A stretch of 64,000 bases of DNA, taken from assembly GCF_030323545.1 (NCBI RefSeq), contig NZ_CP122954.1, forward strand, positions 1,054,001 through 1,118,000, given 5' to 3'. The notes under the pieces are model-generated. The model searched no databases. It was not told where the DNA came from and saw nothing but the letters and a program-made list of their open reading frames with translations. A program made the translations under genes and the position numbers. The stretch comes from Helicobacter pylori (GTDB taxonomy: Bacteria > Campylobacterota > Campylobacteria > Campylobacterales > Helicobacteraceae). Within the stretch, counting starts at the first letter, position 1. Every line of letters begins with the position of its first letter. Positions 37,835 through 47,361 of this stretch are shown here, piece by piece.

Positions 37835-38764
37835 TTACTCCTTGATAATCAATAACTCATGAGATTGTTTGACATGGTTATTATCGCCTCTTTCTAAGCG
37901 ATTTTTACCCATTCTGATCTCGCCTTGTCCCATAGTGTATTGCCAAGATGGCTCTAAAATTTTAAAATCTTTATAAGCATTCCTTACAAATTCGCAGTCA
38001 TTATAACTTAAAATAAATGGCCCTCTATGCCTTTTTAACATGCGAGCTAAGACTTCATGTTTAAAACCATTATGGTGGATAGGAAAATTACGCATAGGAT
38101 AAATCCCTTTAAACATTTTAGAATTTTCTAACACATAAGGGGGGTCAAGATAGAAAAAATCATTAGGATAAGCGAGCAACACTTCTTCAAAACTAGAGCA
38201 TTCCACCTTTAAACTAGGGGCGTTAAAATCTTTAATTTTTAAAAGGGCGTTTAGATAGCGTTGTTTGTCAGTGTAAATTTTACTCATCCACCCTAAAAAT
38301 CCCGGCCCGTAGCTTAAATTAAAGTTAAAGTAATAATCTCTAGCCAAAATTAAAGGGTCTAAAACGCATTCTTTTTTATAGTGGGCTTTTAACTCTTGTT
38401 TGATAATGCTGTAAGTTTCTTGATTAGGTTCTAAAGAGAACAAATTATCATAAAGAGCTTGTTTGTCTTTGAGCAGCGCTTGATAAAAATTCACTAAAAT
38501 GTCAAAAATATCAAAGCCTAGCACTTCTAAACCCAACTCTGTTGCGCATGCAATTTCTACGCTCCCCCCACCTATAAAAGGGCTAATAACCCTACGCACA
38601 CCATTAGGTATATACTCCACTATTAACCCTACAGCTAAAGACTTGCCCCCACCATATCTTAAAGGGGCTTTTATGTAGCGTTTGTAACGCCCATTATTGG
38701 AGCGTAAATTGTGCAAAAAAACATCTTTTTTACTAGCGTTTTGGTTGAATAAATTCGCATGCAT
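37835..38764 (-). CDS. Dam/FokI-type DNA N6-adenine methyltransferase (HP0481-like)
   Basis: A 309-residue alpha-class adenine methyltransferase. The N-terminal YIKAPLRYGGGKSLAV and VISPFIGGGSVEIACA (SAM-binding motif), and DFFYLDPPYVLENSKMF (catalytic DPPY motif near residue 205) are the Dam-family order. It starts 15 bases after typA and lies just before the GIY-YIG-like gene, with which it forms an R-M pair. The H. pylori locus was originally annotated as like M.FokI; I cannot derive the recognition sequence. Confidence 0.9.
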   Translation of the reverse strand: MHANLFNQNASKKDVFLHNLRSNNGRYKRYIKAPLRYGGGKSLAVGLIVEYIPNGVRRVISPFIGGGSVEIACATELGLEVLGFDIFDILVNFYQALLKDKQALYDNLFSLEPNQETYSIIKQELKAHYKKECVLDPLILARDYYFNFNLSYGPGFLGWMSKIYTDKQRYLNALLKIKDFNAPSLKVECSSFEEVLLAYPNDFFYLDPPYVLENSKMFKGIYPMRNFPIHHNGFKHEVLARMLKRHRGPFILSYNDCEFVRNAYKDFKILEPSWQYTMGQGEIRMGKNRLERGDNNHVKQSHELLIIKE

Positions 38765-38779
38765 TCCAAAAAATTCTAT

Positions 38780-40579
38780 TTATTTCTTCGCCCTTTTCCT
38801 CATGTTAGGGTCTAAAATCTTTTTCCTAATCCTTAAATTCAAGGGGGTAACTTCTAAAATCTCATCTTCTTCAATCCATTCTAACGCTCTTTCCAACACC
38901 ATAGTCCTAGGCGGGGTGAGTTTGATCGCATCATCGCTCCCGCTCGCTCTCATGTTGGTTAAATGCTTGGATTTGATGGGATTGACATCTAAATCATTAT
39001 CCCTACTGTGCTCGCCAATGACCATGCCCACATAAACCTTAGTTTGGGGGTTGATAAAAAGCGTGCCTCTTTCTTGGATATTGAATAGCGAAAAAGCGGT
39101 CGCTTCGCCATTTTCCATGCTGATTAGCGCCCCATTTTTGCGCGATTCCACGCTCCCGCTGAAAGGGCGGAATTCTAAAAAGCTATGATTCATCACGCCT
39201 TCGCCCTTAGTGTCGGTTAAAAACTCGCTCCTATAGCCGATAAGCCCTCTTGCAGGGATTTCAAATTCTAATCTTGTATAGCCGTCGCTCATGGGATTCA
39301 TCGCTTTCATCTCGGCTTTTCTTTTGCCTAATCTCTCAATGATAGCCCCGCTAAAATCTTGGGGCGTGTCAATCACTAAATGCTCAAAAGGCTCGCATTT
39401 AACGCCATTTTCTTCTTTAATGATGACTTCAGGGCGTGAAATGCTAAACTCAAACCCTTCACGGCGTAAATTTTCAGCTAAAATAGTGATTTGCAATTCC
39501 CCACGCCCGCTCACTTTAAACTTGCCTTCGCCCATTTCTTCGCATTTCATAGCGATATTGGTTTGCATTTCTTTTAAGAGCCTGTCTTTCAATTTATTGG
39601 CAGTAACATGCTTTCCTTCTAACCCGGCTAAGGGCGAATCATTGACGGCAAAATACACGCTCATTGTAGGCTCTTCTAAATGCATGGGGTCTAAAGGCAT
39701 GGGGTTAGCAGGATCAACGACGCTATCGCCCACATCCATTGCGTTAAAGCCGGCAATCGCTACAATATCGCCCGCATAAGCGTTTTCAATCTCAGTCCTA
39801 GCCAGTCCTAAAAAGCCTATAAGCTTAGTGATACGGCCATTCTCTTTACTCCCATCGCTTTTCATCAACAGCACGCTTTCATTCTTTTTAACCGAGCCGT
39901 TAAACACTCTAGCGATACCGATTTTGCCTACATAATTGTCATAATCAAGCGTAAAAATTTGCATTTGCAAAGGCTCATCAACGCTCCCGCTAGGGCTTGG
40001 CACATGCTCTAAAATCGTTTCAAACAAAGGCTCTAAATTTTTCTTTTCATCGTCTAAACTTTTCATCGCATAGCCATCTCTAGCAGCAGCATACACCACA
40101 GGGAAATCCAATTGTTTATCGCTAGCCCCCATCGCTACGAACAAGTCAAAAACTTCATCCACCACTCTGTCCGGTTCAGCGGCAGGCTTATCAATTTTAT
40201 TCACCACCACAATGGGGCAAATCCCAAAACTCAAAGCCTTTTTAACCACGAATTTAGTTTGAGGCATGACCCCTTCTTGAGCGTCCACTAAAAGCAACAC
40301 CCCATCCACCATTTTTAAAACGCGCTCCACTTCGCCCCCAAAATCAGCATGCCCGGGAGTGTCAATGATATTGATTTTAGTGTCTTTGTAATAAATAGCG
40401 GTGTTTTTAGACAGGATAGTAATGCCTCTTTCTCTTTCTAAATCGTTGCTATCCATCACCCTTTCATCCACTTTTTCCCTCTCACTAAATGTGCCAGATT
40501 GAGAAAGTAAGCCATCTACTAAAGTGGTTTTCCCATGATCAACATGCGCGATTACAGCGATATTTCTAATATTTTTCAT
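38780..40579 (-). CDS. typA: ribosome-associated GTPase TypA/BipA
   Basis: Translational GTPase involved in stress adaptation and ribosome assembly. The 599-residue protein starts [20 protein letters not shown] (Walker A), with [27 protein letters not shown] and VVVNKIDKP as G2-G4 elements, and has EF-G-like C-terminal domains with [20 protein letters not shown]. The frame extends six codons upstream, but ATG at 40579 after TTAGGACATTC is the standard start. Located upstream of the adenine methyltransferase on the same strand. Confidence 0.96.
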
Positions 40580-40624
40580 GAATGTCCTAACAAGCAAAAT
40601 TGAGATTAGAAGTATAACACAATA

Positions 40625-41473
40625 TTACAATAGCCCCAAATGACGGAATTTTTTGGCTAAATCCTGTTCTATAGAATGGCTTTTGTGGGCTTTTAAAAAA
40701 TTTTCATTTCCGCCATTAGGCGGCATGAAATCGTCATTATCCCTATAAAAAAAGATAAAATAATTTTTCTTTAAATAGTAAGCCAAATGGATCAAAAACG
40801 AATCCCCCCCTATATACAAATCGCTTTCTAAAATCAGATTTTTAACTTCTTCTAAACTGGTTTTAGCGCGATAATGAGCGACTTCATTTTGTAAAAAAGT
40901 GTATCGTTCTTCAAAATCTAAAAGCGTAACACAAAAGGGTTTTAAGAGCTTTAAAATAATTTGCAAATGCTCTAAAGGGATACTTCGGTCTATGGATCTT
41001 GTGAAAGGGTTGATCAAAATCTTTTTAGGGTTTTTTAAATTCATGGGATATGAAGAATTGTCAAAAACATGCCCATAAACTTGAGAAAACAACTCCTGGC
41101 GGTTGTGATAAACATTTTTAATTTCTTTATTGGGAGTGGTTATGGGAATGAATTTGGCTAAAAGAGCGCTTCTAAAATCCTGTTTTTCTAAAATCAAATG
41201 TTTGATTTTGTGCTTTTTAATCGCTTTTAACAACCATAAAAAATCCTTCATCGCTAAAAAAACGCCTTGTTTTTTAAAATCATAAAAAGCAGGGACATTT
41301 TCAAAAAGAGGAATGATTTCAAAATATTTTTCGCATTCTAAAAGCCTAGCGATCTTTAAAGTCAAATGAGTGCCTAGGATTTTAAGGGGTTGTTGCTGTT
41401 TGAAAGCGATTTCTTTTAAAAGGCTAAGCGTGATGAGATTATCCCCTAAAGCCAAAAGGCAAGCAACATGCAT
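40625..41473 (-). CDS. D-glycero-D-manno-heptosyltransferase, GT9 family (HP0479)
   Basis: A 282-residue glycosyltransferase of the heptosyltransferase (GT9) type. The opening MHVACLLALGDNLITLSLLKE, the central ILINPFTRSIDRSIPLEHLQ and the late LILESDLYIGGDSFLIHLAYYLKK correspond to the fold's nucleotide-sugar loops. HP0479 has been reported to add DD-heptose in the H. pylori LPS core, which fits the heptose gene cluster in this window. Its start overlaps the methyltransferase gene upstream by 35 bases. Confidence 0.8.
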   Translation of the reverse strand: MHVACLLALGDNLITLSLLKEIAFKQQQPLKILGTHLTLKIARLLECEKYFEIIPLFENVPAFYDFKKQGVFLAMKDFLWLLKAIKKHKIKHLILEKQDFRSALLAKFIPITTPNKEIKNVYHNRQELFSQVYGHVFDNSSYPMNLKNPKKILINPFTRSIDRSIPLEHLQIILKLLKPFCVTLLDFEERYTFLQNEVAHYRAKTSLEEVKNLILESDLYIGGDSFLIHLAYYLKKNYFIFFYRDNDDFMPPNGGNENFLKAHKSHSIEQDLAKKFRHLGLL

Positions 41474-43076
41474 GATTTTTCCTGATTGTAAAATGTTTAG
41501 GGTCTTTTTTTTCTATCCCTAAATTTTTTAAATAAAATTTTTCATCAAAACTATTGTTAATAAATTGCACAAATAGGGGCAAACATTCCAAATCTTTTCT
41601 TAAGATTTTATGCGTTTTAAAAAGCGATTCAAAAATAAATTGCATTAAATCGCTGTTCAATAATTCTTTTAGCGCATGAGCGTTGATGGGGAAATTTTCT
41701 TTTAAAACAAACATGTTCGCGCTATTTAAAAAAAGGCGTTGCTTATTATCATAAAAAAAGACAAGCTTTGAAGAAATGAATTTATACACGATTTTTTCTC
41801 TAGATTGATAAAGGCTTAAGGGAGCGACTTGCTGGCAGTCTTTTAAATCAGCGTTAATGAATTGGCTAGGGGCTTTCAAGCCGTCTTTTAAAATATCTGA
41901 ACCCCTAAAAATAGGAATGGTATTTTTTTCTTGTTTGGAGTGTAATTTTTCTTTATTGTTACCTGTAACAATCCCTAAAGCAAAATGAGCGTTATTTTTT
42001 AAAGTTATATGAGGAATGGAAAAAAGGTGGTCTAAAATTTTATTTTCTTTGCTAGAGCAATGGATATTAAAAATCTTTTTAGGGTTGTTAAAAAAAGAAG
42101 AGGGCGAGCGTTTGAACTTGCTATTTTGATAAAAGCATGAGATTTTTTGATCCTTGTTAGGGGTTTTTTTAAGCACCAAACCCACAGCCTTAGTCATTAG
42201 ATTTTTAAAAGGTTTGTCAAAATCAATCAGGCTTCTAATTTGAAACTTTAAAGCCACTTCTCGCATTTTGCTAAACGCATCAATATTCAAACAACTTTCG
42301 GGTAATAATAGCCCCAAATGAGCGTTTTCTTTTAAGCAATTCAAACTCGCTACAAAAAAGAGCGACGCGCTATCTAGGCTTTGAGAGAGGTTGAATTTCT
42401 GTTTGAAATTTTCTTTTTGGTTTTGGTTGTATTTCTTACCCCATGGCGGGTTAGTGAAAATGCAATCAAATTGCGGGGTGTGTTTTAAATTTAAAAAATC
42501 TTTTTGCGCAATATTAGGGCAATCTAAATGGTAACGCTCTTTAATACGCTTCTTAGTCAAAGCGATAGCAAAAGCGTCCGTATCATAGCCATAAATATTT
42601 TCAACCTTAAACCCCAGTTTTAAAGCATGCATGATAAAATTCCCACTCCCCACAGCCGGATCGCAAAAAACCGCTTGAGAGGTATCAAAATCTTTAGGGA
42701 GCATGAAAAGTTGTTCTACTATTTTATTAGGAGTGTAGTAAATGCCTTCTAAATTTCTGGTGGTGTTAGAAAGCTCTTCTTCATAATAAGAACCCAACTT
42801 TTCTAAATCAGAGCTATTTTCTAGTATTTTTAGGTATTTTAAAATCAATTCTTGATGGTTATGCACGCCTTTTAAGGATTTGTTAGCGTATTTGTTGAGC
42901 TTGTTTTTCCCTAAATGGTTGCGGCAAAAATCTAAAAAAGAGCTTGTTTTCACATAAATTTTACGATCAATCTCTAGTTTCTCTAAAAGATTGGTTTTGA
43001 TCCAATTATGCACGCTGCTGTGAGAAACATTGATTAGGCGAGCGACTTCTTCAATCAAAAGAGCGTTTGAAGGCAT
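41439..43076 (-). CDS. VspI-like DNA N6-adenine methyltransferase (HP0478)
   Basis: A 545-residue gamma-class N6-adenine methyltransferase. Residues 1-55 resemble a helix-turn-helix/excisionase-like domain (LLIEEVARLINVSHSSVHNWI). Then come GIYYTPNKIVEQLF, FCDPAVGSGNFIMHAL (SAM motif), YGYDTDAFAIAL and FTNPPWGKKYNQ (NPPW catalytic motif), with a target domain after residue 340. The reference locus is annotated as VspI-like, with ATTAAT specificity reported for H. pylori. No endonuclease partner is adjacent, so it seems an orphan. Confidence 0.88.
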   Translation of the reverse strand: MPSNALLIEEVARLINVSHSSVHNWIKTNLLEKLEIDRKIYVKTSSFLDFCRNHLGKNKLNKYANKSLKGVHNHQELILKYLKILENSSDLEKLGSYYEEELSNTTRNLEGIYYTPNKIVEQLFMLPKDFDTSQAVFCDPAVGSGNFIMHALKLGFKVENIYGYDTDAFAIALTKKRIKERYHLDCPNIAQKDFLNLKHTPQFDCIFTNPPWGKKYNQNQKENFKQKFNLSQSLDSASLFFVASLNCLKENAHLGLLLPESCLNIDAFSKMREVALKFQIRSLIDFDKPFKNLMTKAVGLVLKKTPNKDQKISCFYQNSKFKRSPSSFFNNPKKIFNIHCSSKENKILDHLFSIPHITLKNNAHFALGIVTGNNKEKLHSKQEKNTIPIFRGSDILKDGLKAPSQFINADLKDCQQVAPLSLYQSREKIVYKFISSKLVFFYDNKQRLFLNSANMFVLKENFPINAHALKELLNSDLMQFIFESLFKTHKILRKDLECLPLFVQFINNSFDEKFYLKNLGIEKKDPKHFTIRKNHACCLPFGFRG

Positions 43077-43084
43077 TTACCCCC

Positions 43085-44194
43085 CTAAAAACTATAAACA
43101 TAACTCACATTAAACATGACAAGGCGTTTAAAAAACAAAGAGGTGTTCAACCCTTTGCCATGCGTTTCATAAAAGGAATTGACCGCTAAAGGGATTTTTA
43201 AGCCCATTTCAAAGCCGTTATGCCTATTGACATTCACGCGAACCCCAAAATTCAAAGGGATTTGGAAAAAACTCGTGTGCATTTTAGCCTGATAATTGGT
43301 CAAATAGTTGTTGATAAAATCCGTTTGGCTCACCCACATGCTCAAACCACTCCCTACCCACGAACTCCCCGCTAAAGCAAAGCCCGCATAAAAACCCACG
43401 CTAGAATGTTTTTGCGCATTATCAATGAAATTATAAAGATAGTCTATTCCAAGCCCATAAAGGTGGTTATTCATTTTGCCCAAACCATCAAAGCCATTAC
43501 CCACAAAACCAAAATTAGTATAGCCATAGTCATAGAACAAGTAATAGCGAAACCCTTGATTTTTTTTCTTGGTAAAGAAATGCTTATACCCTACGCTCAA
43601 ACTCACCCCATACATGCTTGAAATGTTTTTAGAATAAGAGTTAGGATCAAGCGCGTTTAGGGAATTTGAAATTTGAGCGATTTGAGAAGATAAAGAAGAA
43701 AGCATGCGGTTTTGGGATTGATTGAATTGCACTTCTAAATTTTTTAAGTTTTCTTCAAATTCTAAAGGGCTATTAGTGGGTTCTTGTATTTTTTCTAATG
43801 CTTGGACTAATTGGGGGTTAGATGCAACGCCACCGCTAAGTGTGATGATTTTTTCAATATTTTGAAAGGTGGATTGGAGGTAGTATTTCTCAGCTTGCAT
43901 TTCAGTGGGGGTTAATTTAGAATGGTTTTTTAAATTATTGTTAATATAGGCAAAGGTGTTAGGCATGCTGGTGATTTCATTTTTAACTTGATTGAGCTTA
44001 TCGATCTTATTTTGAGCGTTAGAAATGGTTTGGATGCGTTCTTGATTGAAAAAAGGGTTATTGTGTTGGATAGCATGACTGATAGAATATTCAAACCCCA
44101 CGCTCGCATACGCCCCATTTTCTTCAGCGATACAAAAAGATAAAAATAAAGGTAAAAAGAATGATGAATGTAATAAGGCTTTTGGAAATTGCAT
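43085..44194 (-). CDS. hopJ: Hop-family outer membrane protein, HopJ/HopK type (HP0477)
   Basis: A 369-residue outer-membrane protein. A signal peptide (LLHSSFFLPLFLSFCIAEENGAY) precedes the Hop-type mature start ENGAYASVGFEYSISHAIQH. Residues 60-190 are helical and Gln/Asn-rich, and the C-terminal third has the conserved Hop barrel strands (GVRVNVNRHNGFEMGLKIPL) ending FNVSYVYSF. It is small for the Hop family. Reference strains carry two near-identical copies (HopJ and HopK); I chose HopJ by position between gltX and the VspI-like gene. Confidence 0.82.
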   Translation of the reverse strand: MQFPKALLHSSFFLPLFLSFCIAEENGAYASVGFEYSISHAIQHNNPFFNQERIQTISNAQNKIDKLNQVKNEITSMPNTFAYINNNLKNHSKLTPTEMQAEKYYLQSTFQNIEKIITLSGGVASNPQLVQALEKIQEPTNSPLEFEENLKNLEVQFNQSQNRMLSSLSSQIAQISNSLNALDPNSYSKNISSMYGVSLSVGYKHFFTKKKNQGFRYYLFYDYGYTNFGFVGNGFDGLGKMNNHLYGLGIDYLYNFIDNAQKHSSVGFYAGFALAGSSWVGSGLSMWVSQTDFINNYLTNYQAKMHTSFFQIPLNFGVRVNVNRHNGFEMGLKIPLAVNSFYETHGKGLNTSLFFKRLVMFNVSYVYSF

Positions 44195-44276
44195 GGTTAA
44201 TCCTAATCAAAAATAATCTCAATCATACACTAATTTTAATAGAAAAAAGTGAAACCATTTTTAAGCCATTTTTGAA

Positions 44277-44282
44277 TACAAT
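44277..44282 (+). promoter_or_regulatory. -10 hexamer for gltX
   Basis: TACAAT lies 29 bases upstream of the gltX ATG, within the divergent region between the Hop gene and gltX, and is the best -10 match there. Confidence 0.45.
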
Positions 44283-44311
44283 AAGCGTATTTTATTTTTA
44301 AGGTTAGAATA

Positions 44312-45703
44312 ATGAGTTTGATCGTTACGCGCTTCGCTCCATCGCCCACTGGCTATCTCCACATAGGAGGCTTAAGAACAGCCATTTTCAATTATCTTTT
44401 TGCACGAGCCAATCAAGGAAAATTTTTTTTACGCATTGAAGACACGGATTTGAGCCGCAACTCTATAGAAGCGGCTAACGCCATTATAGAGGCTTTCAAA
44501 TGGGTAGGGCTAGAATACGATGGAGAAATCCTTTATCAATCCAAACGCTTTGAAATTTATAAAGAATATATCCAAAAACTCTTAGATGAAGACAAAGCCT
44601 ATTACTGCTACATGAGTAAAGATGAGTTGGATGCTTTGAGAGAAGAACAAAAGACCAGGAAAGAAACCCCACGCTATGACAATCGTTATCGTGATTTTAA
44701 AGGCACGCCCCCTAAAGGCATAGAGCCTGTGGTAAGGATTAAAGTCCCGCAAAATGAGGTGATTGGTTTTAATGATGGGGTTAAAGGCGAAGTGAAAGTG
44801 AATACTAGCGAATTAGACGATTTTATTATCGCCAGGAGCGATGGAACGCCCACTTATAACTTTGTGGTTACCATTGATGACGCTTTAATGGGGATTACTG
44901 ATGTGATTAGAGGCGATGATCACCTTTCTAACACCCCTAAACAAATCGTTCTCTATAAGGCTTTAAATTTTAAAATCCCTAATTTTTTCCATGTGCCGAT
45001 GATTTTGAATGAAGAAGGGCAAAAATTAAGCAAACGCCATGGGGCCACTAATGTGATGGACTATCAAGAAATGGGCTATCTTAAGGAAGCCTTGGTGAAT
45101 TTTTTAGTGCGTTTGGGGTGGAGCTATCAAGATAAAGAAATTTTTAGCATGCAAGAATTGCTAGAATTATTTGACCCTAAAGATTTAAATTCTTCGCCCA
45201 GTTGCTTCAGCTGGCACAAACTTAATTGGCTCAACGCTCACTATTTAAAAAACCAAAGCACGCAAGAATTGTTAAAACTTTTAAAGCCTTTTAGTTTTAG
45301 CGATCTCTCGCATTTAAACCCCGCTCAATTGGATCGCTTGTTGGACGCTCTCAAAGAAAGATCCCAAACTTTAAAAGAATTAGCCCTTAAAATAGATGAG
45401 GTTTTGATCGCTCCTATAGAGTATGAAGAAAAGGTTTTTAAAAAGCTCAATCAAGCGCTCGTTACGCCCTTGTTAGAAAAATTTAAGCTGGAATTGAATA
45501 AAGCCAATTTCAACGATGAAAGTGCGCTAGAAAACGCCATGCACAAAATCATTGAAGAAGAAAAGATTAAAGCGGGTAGTTTCATGCAGCCCTTAAGATT
45601 AGCCCTTTTGGGTAAGGGGGGCGGGATAGGCCTTAAAGAAGCGCTTTTTATTTTAGGCAAAACAGAGAGCGTCAAAAGAATAGAGAATTTTTTGAAAAGC
45701 TAA
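44312..45703 (+). CDS. gltX: glutamyl-tRNA synthetase 1
   Basis: Charges tRNA-Glu (and in this species cooperates with a second, divergent enzyme and an amidotransferase for tRNA-Gln). The 463-residue class I synthetase begins FAPSPTGYLHIGGLRTAIFNYL (HIGH-type motif HIGG), and has EGQKLSKRHGATNV (KLSKR motif) near residue 240, followed by the C-terminal anticodon-binding domain. Its position matches HP0476, the canonical GltX1. Confidence 0.95.
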   Translation: MSLIVTRFAPSPTGYLHIGGLRTAIFNYLFARANQGKFFLRIEDTDLSRNSIEAANAIIEAFKWVGLEYDGEILYQSKRFEIYKEYIQKLLDEDKAYYCYMSKDELDALREEQKTRKETPRYDNRYRDFKGTPPKGIEPVVRIKVPQNEVIGFNDGVKGEVKVNTSELDDFIIARSDGTPTYNFVVTIDDALMGITDVIRGDDHLSNTPKQIVLYKALNFKIPNFFHVPMILNEEGQKLSKRHGATNVMDYQEMGYLKEALVNFLVRLGWSYQDKEIFSMQELLELFDPKDLNSSPSCFSWHKLNWLNAHYLKNQSTQELLKLLKPFSFSDLSHLNPAQLDRLLDALKERSQTLKELALKIDEVLIAPIEYEEKVFKKLNQALVTPLLEKFKLELNKANFNDESALENAMHKIIEEEKIKAGSFMQPLRLALLGKGGGIGLKEALFILGKTESVKRIENFLKS

Positions 45704-45871
45704 AAGATTGACTCTGTTTTCATTGAACGCTAATCATAAAAGGGTTTGATTTTGGCGGTTGTTATGAGAGCCACTCCCTAAGACTTTAGCGTTATTTCTA
45801 ATCCTAAAATGGGCGCATAAAGTTTGCATTTTTGAAAAATAAGAGGGTTTTAAGAGAAAAGTAAAATATTT

Positions 45872-46669
45872 CTAAAATTTTTTGCCTTGATTGAAATCAA
45901 GCTTAAAAGTTGGATTCAGACAATCTTTTGGCAAACTGATCGTTTGAGGAATGACCTCATAATGGCAATAATTTTCATCTTCAAAGAGAGGTTTTATCAA
46001 CAAGCGGTTTGAAAAAAGCCGATTTTCTTGATTAGGATCAATAACGCCATTGTTTAAAAAGAGAGAAGTTTGCGCGAGTTTGGTTATTTCATTGGGGTTA
46101 TGACTGACTAATAGCACGCTTAAATTTTCACGCTTGATAAAATCAAGCAAACCTTGTTGTACTTCGTTTTTTAAGGCGTTATCTAGGGCGTTTAAAGGCT
46201 CATCTAAAAGCAATAAATTCTTGGCTGCAATTAAAGCTCTTGCTAAAGCAACTCGTTGGGCTTGTCCGCCAGAGAGTTGAAGAATTTTTTGCTGGCTTAG
46301 ATTTTCTAAACGCATTAAGCGTAACACTTCGTGGATTTTATTTTTATCTTTAGGGTGAGCAAAGGCGATGTTTTGATACACGTTTAAATGAGGAAATAGA
46401 GCGTAATCTTGAAACACAAAGCCGATTTTTCGTTGTTGTGGTTTTAAAAAAATCTTTTTTTGAGTGTCTAGCCACACTGAACGATTGACTTCAATATAGC
46501 CGCTACTCACCGCTTCAAGCCCTGCTAAAATGCGTAAAATCGTGCTTTTACCCGCTCCCGATTCTCCTAATAAAGCGACAACTTCCGCTTCTTTCATTTC
46601 TAAGTCTATATTCAAATCAAACGCGCCCCTAGATCCTAAAAGGTGTTTTTTAAACCGCGCTTTTATCAT
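45872..46669 (-). CDS. modC: molybdate ABC transporter ATP-binding protein
   Basis: Energises molybdate import. The 265-residue ATPase has GESGAGKSTILRILAGL (Walker A), LSGGQAQRVALARAL (signature), LLLDEPLNALDNAL (Walker B) and a switch histidine in LLVSHNPNEI. The molybdate-binding TOBE tail common in ModC is shorter here. It overlaps modB by four bases (ATGA). In H. pylori this protein was originally named ModD. Operon order modA-modB-modC on the minus strand. Confidence 0.93.
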   Translation of the reverse strand: MIKARFKKHLLGSRGAFDLNIDLEMKEAEVVALLGESGAGKSTILRILAGLEAVSSGYIEVNRSVWLDTQKKIFLKPQQRKIGFVFQDYALFPHLNVYQNIAFAHPKDKNKIHEVLRLMRLENLSQQKILQLSGGQAQRVALARALIAAKNLLLLDEPLNALDNALKNEVQQGLLDFIKRENLSVLLVSHNPNEITKLAQTSLFLNNGVIDPNQENRLFSNRLLIKPLFEDENYCHYEVIPQTISLPKDCLNPTFKLDFNQGKKF

Positions 46670-47340
46670 AAAAACGAGCTTTGTTTTTTATTCAAAAATA
46701 GGGTAACAAACAAGAGGCTAAAACTGATAAGCGTGAGCGTTAAGGCGTATTGGTAGGCTTTAGGGTAATTGAGCGCTTCAGTTTCGTTAAAAATCGCAAT
46801 ACTAGCCACTCTTGTTTCCCCTAATATATCACCCCCAAGCATCATCACCACGCCAAATTCACCGATAGTGTGCGTGAAAGTGGTAATGATAGCCATCAAT
46901 AAACTGGGTTTGATGTTAGGGAGTAGGACAAAAAAAAGGGTGTAATATTCCCCCTTACCCAAACTATAACTGGCTTCTTTTAAAGAAGTGGGCAAGGAAA
47001 TTAACGCGCTTTTAATAGGGCTTACCATAAAAGGTAAAGAAAAAATCACACTCCCTAAAACAAGCCCTTGAAAACTAAAAACAAGTTTCACATTTAACGC
47101 ATCTTGTAAAAACGCTCCCAAAAAAGAAGAAGGCGAAAAGATTAAAAGAAGATAAAACCCTAGCACGCTTGGAGGTAAAACTAAAGGCATATACACAAGC
47201 GTTTCTGTTAAGCTCATTAAGAGATTGCGTTTAAGGCTTAAAAAATAGCCTAAAAAAATCCCTATAGGGAGTAAAATAAGGGTGGTAATAAAGGCTAGAG
47301 AAAAGCTCAAACGCATGGTAATCAAAAACTCATGATCCAT
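46666..47340 (-). CDS. modB: molybdate ABC transporter permease
   Basis: A 224-residue inner-membrane permease with five membrane segments. The EAA-type loop reads TSLKEASYSLGKGEYYTLFFVLLPNI, and THTIGEFGVVMMLGGDI near residue 160 is the ModB signature. It lies 22 bases after modA and overlaps modC by four bases. Confidence 0.95.
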   Translation of the reverse strand: MDHEFLITMRLSFSLAFITTLILLPIGIFLGYFLSLKRNLLMSLTETLVYMPLVLPPSVLGFYLLLIFSPSSFLGAFLQDALNVKLVFSFQGLVLGSVIFSLPFMVSPIKSALISLPTSLKEASYSLGKGEYYTLFFVLLPNIKPSLLMAIITTFTHTIGEFGVVMMLGGDILGETRVASIAIFNETEALNYPKAYQYALTLTLISFSLLFVTLFLNKKQSSFL

Positions 47341-47361
47341 TGCTCGCCTTTTTTATGCGTT

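Noticed and set aside
39291-39779. A 162-codon plus-strand frame inside typA
   Set aside because: It is a shadow of the typA coding strand, with a Ser-rich composition and no family signature.
40805-40811. A seven-base C tract in the heptosyltransferase gene as a phase switch
   Set aside because: It is short, and the reading frame is intact through it; seven-base runs are common in this genome.
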